From positions 1 to 20,744 of the forward strand of contig DASWIV010000105.1 in assembly GCA_036397475.1 (NCBI GenBank): a stretch of 20,744 nt of DNA, in the 5' to 3' direction. Shown piece after piece: positions 14,867 through 20,744 of the stretch (position 1 is the first letter of the stretch; each line of letters opens with the position of its first letter). Position numbers and translations under genes: made by a program. This DNA comes from DASWIV01 sp036397475. GTDB taxonomy: Bacteria; JAJVIF01; JAPKYR01. The notes beneath the pieces were generated by a model. It was not told where the DNA came from, ran no database searches, and worked only from the letters and a program-made list of their open reading frames with translations.

Positions 14867-15466
14867 ATGACGTACACAACAACGAAGTACACGGCTAAGG
14901 ATTATTCAGCCCTGAGGGGTCTTCATGCTATAACCGACGCGCAGGTTGAAGAGCATCTTAAGCTTTACAACGGTTATGTGAACAGGACAAACTCACTGTT
15001 CGAAAGGCTCGCCGGGATGGTAAACGAAGGACAGTCGGCCGATGCTGCTTACCAGGAACTCAAGAGGCGTACCGGATGGGAATTTAACGGCATGAGGCTT
15101 CACGAGTACTATTTCGACAATCTCAAGCCCGGTGGTACAGGAGATTTAACCGACAGCACGAAATTTGGCGACGCGATCGCGAAGCAGTTCGGATCTGTCG
15201 AAAAATGGAAGGAAGACCTGATGGGAGTAGCGAAAGCACCCGGAATCGGCTGGGCGATCACGTACCAGGACCCCGATAACGGACAGCTATTCAACCAGTG
15301 GGTAACCGAGCACGAACAGGGCCATCCGGCAGGCTGCAAGCCTATCCTGGTTCTCGACCTGTTCGAGCATGCGTTCTCCGTATACCTCACCCCGACACAG
15401 CGCGGAAAATATCTCGAGGATTTCTTCGCGAATGTCGACTGGGACACAATCTCAGGACGGATTTAA
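14867..15466 (+). CDS. sodB: Superoxide dismutase, Fe/Mn family
   Basis: Converts superoxide to oxygen and hydrogen peroxide. 199 residues from ATG 14867. Metal ligands are H30 (EEHLKLYNGYVNRTN), H79 (MRLHEYYFDNL), D164 and H168 (LVLDLFEHAF); the pattern matches the bacterial subfamily with DxFEHAF rather than the DxWEHAY of E. coli SodB. Start choice: two ATGs are adjacent (14864, 14867); SD GGAGG at 14856-14860 has proper spacing (six) only for 14867. Iron versus manganese cannot be settled by eye; Gln/Gly placement near the site would be needed, and iron is the guess. The peroxide it makes could be removed by Tpx next door, and both fit a PerR-type cluster. A strong terminator follows. Confidence 0.93.
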   Translation: MTYTTTKYTAKDYSALRGLHAITDAQVEEHLKLYNGYVNRTNSLFERLAGMVNEGQSADAAYQELKRRTGWEFNGMRLHEYYFDNLKPGGTGDLTDSTKFGDAIAKQFGSVEKWKEDLMGVAKAPGIGWAITYQDPDNGQLFNQWVTEHEQGHPAGCKPILVLDLFEHAFSVYLTPTQRGKYLEDFFANVDWDTISGRI

Positions 15467-15712
15467 TCGCAAATGCCCCTTGACGAAGCGGCAATCATGG
15501 TTTAAGTTGAAATTACCGACTAGAAGATTGTTGTAGTGAGGAAAGTTGCAACAGACCCGGTTTCCAGACCGGGTTTTTTTCTATCCCATTCTGCGGAAAA
15601 TTAACGCAGATGAACCTCCTCAGGGAAATGGCCAGAACACGACAATACTTCCATGATCATAAGATGGCGTAGCGAGATCTTAAGACAAATCTCCTCCTGA
15701 AATGGTGGATGA
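15467..15712. other. Intergenic stretch after superoxide dismutase
   Basis: 246 bases. Besides the terminator at 15555-15580 it holds one weaker hairpin without a T-run (TCTGCG with CGCAGA, about 15590-15610). I see no tRNA, small ORF with SD, or operator in the rest. Confidence 0.5.
15555..15580 (+). terminator. Rho-independent terminator after superoxide dismutase
   Basis: Perfect seven-base stem ACCCGGT (15555-15561) with ACCGGGT (15568-15574), loop TTCCAG, followed by seven T at 15574-15580. It closes the regulator-peroxidase-dismutase group. Confidence 0.92.
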
Positions 15713-15952
15713 GTGTGTCATTCGACGAGCGCTTCATCGGGCTTTTCTTCCAGAGTCCTCCTCCTGCTTTTTCTGCTTGGCAGATTTATGCAATTATTCC
15801 GCTTCCTGACCTTTAGCTCTTTATCCCCAACGGTACAAGTGATCCTGTTTGTCCTGATTATCTGCATTGCAATTTTTATCTACTTTATCGGTTACACAAT
15901 AATGCTCCGATTACTTGCCAGACAAATTCGCGACAAAAGACGTCAATCCTGA
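15713..15952 (+). CDS. Possible small membrane protein
   Basis: 79 residues from a GTG at 15713, or 54 from ATG 15788 (MQLFRFLTFSS). Two hydrophobic segments: LLLLFLLGRF near the N terminus of the long form, and a strong one, VILFVLIICIAIFIYFIGY, in the middle, followed by a basic tail (RQIRDKRRQS). The positive-inside pattern is plausible for a single- or double-spanning protein. There is no clear SD and no family is recognised. It converges on nth and ends only four bases from it. It could be a chance ORF; the hydrophobic segment and basic tail are the only support. Confidence 0.35.
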   Translation: MCHSTSASSGFSSRVLLLLFLLGRFMQLFRFLTFSSLSPTVQVILFVLIICIAIFIYFIGYTIMLRLLARQIRDKRRQS

Positions 15953-15956
15953 ACTC

Positions 15957-16655
15957 TTATTCAAAAATCTCTGCCGCCGGACAGATATCAACCAGCGGAC
16001 ATTCCCCGCACTTCGGCCTCTGCGCCTTGCACACCCTTCTTCCATGCGTGATTATCTGCAGGTGGAATGGATACCTTAATTTCTCAGGCACGATCGACAT
16101 CAATACGTGATACGCATGCACTGCCGATGCTTTCTCCGTAGTCAATCCCAGCCTTGCCGATAACCTGTGAACATGCGTGTCCACCGGGATTACGGGACGA
16201 TGATACGCGAAAACCAGAACACAGGCGGCGGTTTTTACGCCGACTCCCGGAAGCGATGATAACTCCTCAACAGCTTCATCGATCGGCATAGTTCCAATGT
16301 CACCGAGATTCCATCCGCCGTACCTGTCCTTAACTTCTTTCAGGATCTTTTTTAATGCCCTTGATTTATTACGGGCGAGTCCGCCTTCCCTGATCGTTGC
16401 TTCGATTGTTTTTACATTGGCATTGAGTATGTCATCCCAGCCATGGAATGTTTCCATCAGATTTTTATAAGCCCTGTCACGGTTCAGATCGCTCGTCGCC
16501 TGCGACAATAACGTCAGCACCAGTTCTTCTACCGGGTCGAGTTTTTCCTTCGGGACAAACGGCCCGTGCAATTTTTCAAGGCGTCTGGATATCGTGCGGA
16601 TGCGACGTGTGTTCGCGTTGGGACCTTTATACTTTCCAATATCGATTTTTTTCAT
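15957..16655 (-). CDS. nth: Endonuclease III (DNA glycosylase/AP lyase)
   Basis: Base-excision repair enzyme removing oxidised pyrimidines and cutting abasic sites. 232 residues. Helix-hairpin-helix LPGVGVKTA with catalytic lysine K141, catalytic aspartate D159 in VIPVDTHVHRL, and a C-terminal 4Fe-4S cluster with C209, C216, C219 and C225 in the C-x6-C-x2-C-x5-C spacing of the family. The N terminus carries about 20 extra basic residues. The start codon lies only three bases past the stop of the upstream TPR lipoprotein gene, so it is co-transcribed; no SD is visible. No terminator is seen after its stop. Confidence 0.95.
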   Translation of the reverse strand: MKKIDIGKYKGPNANTRRIRTISRRLEKLHGPFVPKEKLDPVEELVLTLLSQATSDLNRDRAYKNLMETFHGWDDILNANVKTIEATIREGGLARNKSRALKKILKEVKDRYGGWNLGDIGTMPIDEAVEELSSLPGVGVKTAACVLVFAYHRPVIPVDTHVHRLSARLGLTTEKASAVHAYHVLMSIVPEKLRYPFHLQIITHGRRVCKAQRPKCGECPLVDICPAAEIFE

Positions 16656-16658
16656 CCG

Positions 16659-18296
16659 TTAAAAAAGTTCAGATGTATCTTCCCGTATTTTGTCGAGTAC
16701 CGACCAGTCCTTTGAGTACGTGGTGGTCGCAAGATCATAATAGGTTTCTGCCAGATTAAAAAGTGCCACGGACTTCCTTTTTTCCGCCAGGATATATACG
16801 TCATGCAGCCATCTGATCGACGGAAGTGATTCCGGATTACCTGTTCCTGCGATTTGATCGGGATTGTAGAGCCATTCGGCGAGCAGAAAGTAATAGTAAT
16901 AATCTGTTATATGCGGCATTCCATTATACGCCTGCTCCAGAAATTCAATAGACGACGGATCTTCGCCGAGCAACAGCGCGAATCCAAGGTCAAACTGGAA
17001 TTGAGGGCAGTCCGGATAATGCTCGTTATGTCCACGGTAGACTTTAATAACGTCATTATATAATTCATCGGCATCGGGATACGATGGCGATAAAAGGTGA
17101 GTGGTGTTTCCCGATACCCAGTTGTACCGTAACTGAAACGAAGTGTCGTAAGGAGCCAGGATCATTCCGCGATGGTACGTTTCCAGTGCATCGTCATAGT
17201 TTCCCTTCAATTCATCAGCCAGCCCGATCATCATGAGCGCGGTTTCACCATATGGATAAATTTCCAGGGCTTTTTCAGCCAGATGAATGCACTTGTCAGG
17301 ATCGCCATTTTCCAGGTGAATCTCGGACATGTTAACCAGATTGACAGCCGCTTCCGATCGCATGAGAAGTCCCGGCGTCAGGACATCCTCGTAATTCTCG
17401 AACGGCAGTCCGAGTTCCTGCATTACTTCCTTCCCGTGAGATCGCGCGAGTCCCATTAGCGAAAATTGCCAGGCATCGTCGCGGTGCCCGGTCTGATTTG
17501 CGAATGAACCCATCAGCGGCCAGACGGACGGGTCGTTGGGAAAATAATCCGCGGCGCTGTCAAGAAGAGATATCGCCCTGTCATAATCCCCTTCATTGAA
17601 CACGATCTCAGCTTTCTCCCTCCACATATGCCGGAGAAAATAACCTTCATTCCTTCCCTGGAAATCCGGAAGCGCCTGGATTGTATCGACAAGGCTTTCC
17701 GCTTCGTGATTTTCTCCATTCAGTCGGTGCCGTTTTACAAGCGCGAGGGTTGAATAAAAATCCGTTGGAGTCTCGGATTCGAATAATGAGCCCTCGACCT
17801 GCCTGAGCATATCGGCATCACCCAGGATCAGCCCCGTGTCCCATAGCGATAACCTGATCATGTCCGCGAACTCCCTGTTCGCGAGAAGACTGTCTTCATA
17901 GTCGGCCTTCGCCCTGTAAGGCATGTTCATGGCGTCATACACATTGCCTCTCAGGATCAGAACCTCGGAATCGAATCTTCCCGGGTTGAGAGAGTTAAGC
18001 AGCGCGAGAGCCGAGTCGAGATTTCCGGTCGAGAACTCTACATACGCCTTGTAATAGTTGACCTTATAAGGGGTATACGACTCTTCCATCCGGTCGAGTT
18101 CTTCAATGGCATCCATGGCCAGATCGTACTCGCGGTTATCCACGTGGTCGATAATTTCGGTTATTATCTCGTCGGAAGTTTTTTCAACATCGTCCGCTGA
18201 GGTGGATTTTTGGCTGGGGGAATCGCATGCGGACAGTTTGAATAAAAAAAATGCTGTGAAAAATAGCAGCAGGAATTTTTTGCGGACGGGCTTCAT
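16659..18296 (-). CDS. TPR-repeat lipoprotein
   Basis: 545 residues. Signal peptide with KKxxLLLFFTAFFLFK core and a canonical lipobox LSAC, lipidated residue C24, followed by a Ser/Thr/Asp/Glu-rich linker. The rest is helical and contains tetratricopeptide-like repeats, for example DSALALLNSLNPGRFDSEVLILRGNVYD, YDRAISLLDSAADYFPNDPSVWPLMGSF, DKCIHLAEKALEIYPYGETALMMIGL and YDDALETYHRGMILAPYDTSFQ. TPR arrays hold protein complexes together; a lipid-anchored one probably acts in the periplasm or at the inner face of the outer membrane. Only 12 bases separate it from the similar lipoprotein upstream, and three bases from nth downstream. No SD. Partner and role unknown. Confidence 0.8.
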   Translation of the reverse strand: MKPVRKKFLLLFFTAFFLFKLSACDSPSQKSTSADDVEKTSDEIITEIIDHVDNREYDLAMDAIEELDRMEESYTPYKVNYYKAYVEFSTGNLDSALALLNSLNPGRFDSEVLILRGNVYDAMNMPYRAKADYEDSLLANREFADMIRLSLWDTGLILGDADMLRQVEGSLFESETPTDFYSTLALVKRHRLNGENHEAESLVDTIQALPDFQGRNEGYFLRHMWREKAEIVFNEGDYDRAISLLDSAADYFPNDPSVWPLMGSFANQTGHRDDAWQFSLMGLARSHGKEVMQELGLPFENYEDVLTPGLLMRSEAAVNLVNMSEIHLENGDPDKCIHLAEKALEIYPYGETALMMIGLADELKGNYDDALETYHRGMILAPYDTSFQLRYNWVSGNTTHLLSPSYPDADELYNDVIKVYRGHNEHYPDCPQFQFDLGFALLLGEDPSSIEFLEQAYNGMPHITDYYYYFLLAEWLYNPDQIAGTGNPESLPSIRWLHDVYILAEKRKSVALFNLAETYYDLATTTYSKDWSVLDKIREDTSELF

Positions 18297-18308
18297 TATT
18301 ACAGAGTT

Positions 18309-19922
18309 TTATTCCTGGTGGCTGAAAAATGGATTCTGATTCCAGCCCGGATCCACAGTCTGCCTAATATTTTCAGCGATCTCATTCAATTCAGGATTAT
18401 TTTTTGCTGACGCTTCGGTTTCCATCATCACGAACCATGGGATATAGGGAGCGCCGTTGTCGAGGGCAGATTTGAATGTTGCAACCGCATCGGATTTCAT
18501 TCCAAGCATGGCCTGGTAGAATCCTTTTCTCAATATAATGTCGCGACCGGCTCCCGGCTCACCAGATATCTCATTGGCGATATTCAGGGCGGAATTGTAA
18601 TCGCCTTTATACGCGTATATTTCAGCCATCGCTGCGCGGTAAAAAATTTCATCGGGAAATTCCGCCAGGCGCCTGTCAAGGACAGTTTGCAGTTCGGAGA
18701 GGACGGTATCATTGTCCCATCCGATATCGGTGTCCTGGTCAGCATAGGCGGAAAACTGCAGCATCCTGAGTCGTGGACGAATTCCTGTCAGGGATGAACT
18801 TTCGTAGGCGTCTTCGAGTGACCAGATCGCATCCTGTAATTCACCGTTGCACAATTGAACACCCGAAACTCCGATCATGGCGCTGGAGCTGTAAGGATCA
18901 AGGAGCGCCGCGCGGCTGAGGCATAAGCCGGCCTGTCCGATCTCGCCATAGCCAAGATGATATACCCCTGCCAGGGTTAAAATTTTCGACAGATTTATCG
19001 GATCCTCGCTCAATGGCGGACTGCCTGTCTCCGGTGTGGTGTACCATTCAACCCCCTTTACCTGTTCGAGCGAGTAATTCAGGTCGGTTGCAAAGTTCTC
19101 CCGGTCATTTAACTCGATTTGGCAGGAGAGGAGGATGGTCGCGAGATTTATATCGAAGCCGATATCTCTCATGAAGCCACGGGCGAGCGTGACAGCACCC
19201 TCGTAATTTCCAGCCCACATTGAAGCTTTTGCGTAAGCGGTCGCGACAATCGGGCTTTGCTCAGCCTGGGTACCGGTCGCGGCAGCGATCAACTCAGCCA
19301 TGGACTTCATTTCATCAGGATCGCCGGCGATAATGGCATGGTAATAATCGACCTGAAACAGGGGCAGGTTCTCCATCATGATCTCCGAAGGATCGCCCAT
19401 TGCAGTGTAAACCTCATCCCGTTTATCCCATTCGCCAAGCGAGTCGTAGAGCTGGTAAAGAATCGACTGCACATTCCCTTTATCGTCAAAATCCTTGATC
19501 GCTACCAGCCGTTCATAATCGCGGGCAGCGTCCTCGTACCTGTTCATGCCGGTAAGCAGGTCTGCGCGCAGCCTCAGGAGATCCGGGCGGGATTCATCGA
19601 TCGAATAATTCACCAGTGCCATGAAGGCATCGTTATACCGTCCGAGCTCATATAAAAATCCGGCGCGGATCTGGTTTGCCTCTGTATCGGTGACAATTCC
19701 CTGTTCTATTGCCTGGTCGAGGTACCACAAGGCGAATCCGGGACCGATAACTTCATAGCGTGAGGAAGTTTCTATCCAGACATCTTCAGAGGTGACATTC
19801 GACCAGTCGGTTTCGATTATCTCGACCGAATCGCCGGTATCGTCGACCTGCCGGACATCCAACTTCGAAGAGCAAGAAATTATCAGCGCGAGCGACGTTA
19901 TGCACACGAAATATCTGATCAT
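18309..19922 (-). CDS. TPR-repeat lipoprotein
   Basis: 537 residues. Short signal peptide with lipobox IISC, lipidated residue C17. Helical repeats of TPR type follow, such as QIRAGFLYELGRYNDAFMALVNYSI, LLRLRADLLTGMNRYEDAARDYERLVAI, LCLSRAALLDPYSSSAMIGVSGVQLC and AMAEIYAYKGDYNSALNIANEI. Size, anchoring and repeat type match the next gene, so the two are likely paralogues or partners. A TATAAT box lies 16 bases upstream of the start codon, implying a leader of about nine bases and its own promoter, although it lies only 47 bases behind the peptidase gene. Function unknown; envelope scaffold is the inference. Confidence 0.8.
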   Translation of the reverse strand: MIRYFVCITSLALIISCSSKLDVRQVDDTGDSVEIIETDWSNVTSEDVWIETSSRYEVIGPGFALWYLDQAIEQGIVTDTEANQIRAGFLYELGRYNDAFMALVNYSIDESRPDLLRLRADLLTGMNRYEDAARDYERLVAIKDFDDKGNVQSILYQLYDSLGEWDKRDEVYTAMGDPSEIMMENLPLFQVDYYHAIIAGDPDEMKSMAELIAAATGTQAEQSPIVATAYAKASMWAGNYEGAVTLARGFMRDIGFDINLATILLSCQIELNDRENFATDLNYSLEQVKGVEWYTTPETGSPPLSEDPINLSKILTLAGVYHLGYGEIGQAGLCLSRAALLDPYSSSAMIGVSGVQLCNGELQDAIWSLEDAYESSSLTGIRPRLRMLQFSAYADQDTDIGWDNDTVLSELQTVLDRRLAEFPDEIFYRAAMAEIYAYKGDYNSALNIANEISGEPGAGRDIILRKGFYQAMLGMKSDAVATFKSALDNGAPYIPWFVMMETEASAKNNPELNEIAENIRQTVDPGWNQNPFFSHQE

Positions 19923-19938
19923 GTATAGATTGCGATGA

Positions 19939-19944
19939 ATTATA
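19939..19944 (-). promoter_or_regulatory. -10 box just upstream of the TPR lipoprotein pair
   Basis: On the minus strand a perfect TATAAT, 16 bases before the ATG at 19922. The preceding bases are GGG, not TGn, and no -35 is evident. It suggests a promoter for the TPR-TPR-nth group separate from the peptidase. Confidence 0.4.
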
Positions 19945-19969
19945 CCCGAAAGAGGTTTGGTCTGCGGGC

Positions 19970-20744
19970 TTATTTCTTTTTAGAGCCCTTTAAATATTTA
20001 TCCATCCACCGGAGAATGTGATTAAGCCTGACAATCCTTCTATCAGTGCGTCCGCCGCGAGACAATCCATGGGGTTCATCCGGAAAACGTACGAACTCGG
20101 TATCGACACCAAGTTTTTTCAGCGCGACAAATACCTGCTCACCCTGCTCGATCTCGCACCGCTGGTCCATTTCATTATGAATAACCAGTGTCGGAGTTTT
20201 AGCGTTGCCGAGATATTTCATGGGCGACTGCCGCCACAGATTGCTGAAATCCTCCCACGGCGGCTTTTTGCCGAATGCATCCTGGAAAATCCAGTTGAAA
20301 TCACTCGATCCCCACATGCTGATCAGATTACTGACTGACCTCTGCGTCACGGCGACCTTGAACCGGTTGGTGTGCCCGATAATCCAGTTCGTCATATAAC
20401 CTCCATAACTTCCGCCGGTGACTCCCAGTCTGGATGGATCAATATACGGTTTCCTCGCTACATAATCAGTCCATTTCATTATGTCGTCATAATCCGCGCC
20501 GCCCCAGTCGTTATCAATCGCCTTCGAGTGCTTTTCACCGTAGCCCTGTCCGCCGCGTGGATTGGAGAAATACACCACATATCCCTGTGCGGCAAGATAA
20601 TAAAACTCGTGCATGAATAAATTGCCGTACTGCACCAGTGGACCACCGTGGATTTCGAGAATCGCGGGATACCTTCTCTTCTCCGAAAATCCCGGAGGTT
20701 TCAGTATCCAGCCCTGGAGGTCATTCTTTGCAGCGCCCTTGAAC
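19970..20744 (-). CDS. S9-family (prolyl-oligopeptidase type) peptidase, 5' end cut by window
   Basis: The frame runs out of the right edge; only the C-terminal ~258 residues, the alpha/beta-hydrolase domain, are visible, so the GTG at 20635 is not the real start. The serine-peptidase triad is readable: nucleophile Ser in GGSYGGYM (codon 20408-20410), Asp in HNEMDQRC (20165-20167) and His in EPHGLSRGG (20069-20071). PAILEIHGGP upstream and SNPRGGQGYG (oxyanion-side loop) agree. S9 enzymes such as acylaminoacyl-peptidases or dipeptidyl-peptidase-like enzymes cut peptides N-terminally, cytoplasmic or secreted; the beta-propeller and any signal peptide lie outside the window. The basic C-terminal tail (YLKGSKKK) is normal. 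47 bases from the TPR gene downstream. Confidence 0.92.
   Translation of the reverse strand, partial: FKGAAKNDLQGWILKPPGFSEKRRYPAILEIHGGPLVQYGNLFMHEFYYLAAQGYVVYFSNPRGGQGYGEKHSKAIDNDWGGADYDDIMKWTDYVARKPYIDPSRLGVTGGSYGGYMTNWIIGHTNRFKVAVTQRSVSNLISMWGSSDFNWIFQDAFGKKPPWEDFSNLWRQSPMKYLGNAKTPTLVIHNEMDQRCEIEQGEQVFVALKKLGVDTEFVRFPDEPHGLSRGGRTDRRIVRLNHILRWMDKYLKGSKKK

Noticed and set aside
1..20744. CRISPR arrays, tRNA or rRNA genes, insertion sequences, prophage genes
   Set aside because: None recognised on either strand; no spaced repeats, cloverleaf or transposase motifs seen by eye.

Overview
The window looks like chromosomal DNA from an uncultured, diderm (Gram-negative-type) bacterium. The support is five likely outer-envelope lipoproteins or SurA/PKD/TPR surface proteins, a mixture of genes with good Shine-Dalgarno (SD) sites and genes whose -10 box sits almost on the start codon, and moderate GC. 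I see no tRNA, rRNA, CRISPR array, transposase, integrase or phage gene. I cannot assign a phylum from sequence alone.

Layout. On the + strand: the 3' part of a YfhO-like membrane protein (1-1164), aroA (EPSP synthase, 1309-2628), a nitrilase-family amidohydrolase (2784-3620) and, overlapping it by ATGA, a 923-residue DnaQ-exonuclease/DinG-type fusion (3617-6388). On the - strand: a multi-spanning GT-C/YfhO-like membrane protein (8091-6385), a stand-alone STAS protein (8516-8136) and purN (9147-8500), the last two overlapping. Then + a SurA-like lipoprotein (9274-10098) and, on the - strand, an isolated PKD-domain surface lipoprotein (12627-10231) with its own promoter, hairpin leader, strong SD and terminator. 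Next comes a + strand oxidative-stress cluster: a PerR/Fur-family regulator behind a Fur-like operator (12901-13299), a TIGR02757 (DUF2400) protein, a Tpx peroxidase with a possible secreted form, and an Fe/Mn superoxide dismutase closed by a terminator at 15555-15580. The right end is a - strand run: the C-terminal part of an S9 prolyl-oligopeptidase-type peptidase (20744-19970), two consecutive TPR lipoproteins (19922-18309 and 18296-16659) and nth, endonuclease III (16655-15957).

Most striking. The 3617-6388 protein keeps an intact DEDDh exonuclease but every readable helicase motif of its DinG-like half is eroded: Walker A, DEAH, SAT, motif V/VI and one of four Fe-S cysteines. The ORF is nevertheless uninterrupted and the scaffold residues around those motifs are kept. 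It reads as a nuclease carrying a dead helicase scaffold (a pseudohelicase), co-translated with an amidohydrolase. Secondary points are the dual-start Tpx with a missing universal proline, a PerR-type protein paired with a Fur-like operator, a structured 5' leader on the surface lipoprotein gene, near-leaderless promoters, and a sharp composition step inside the first gene.
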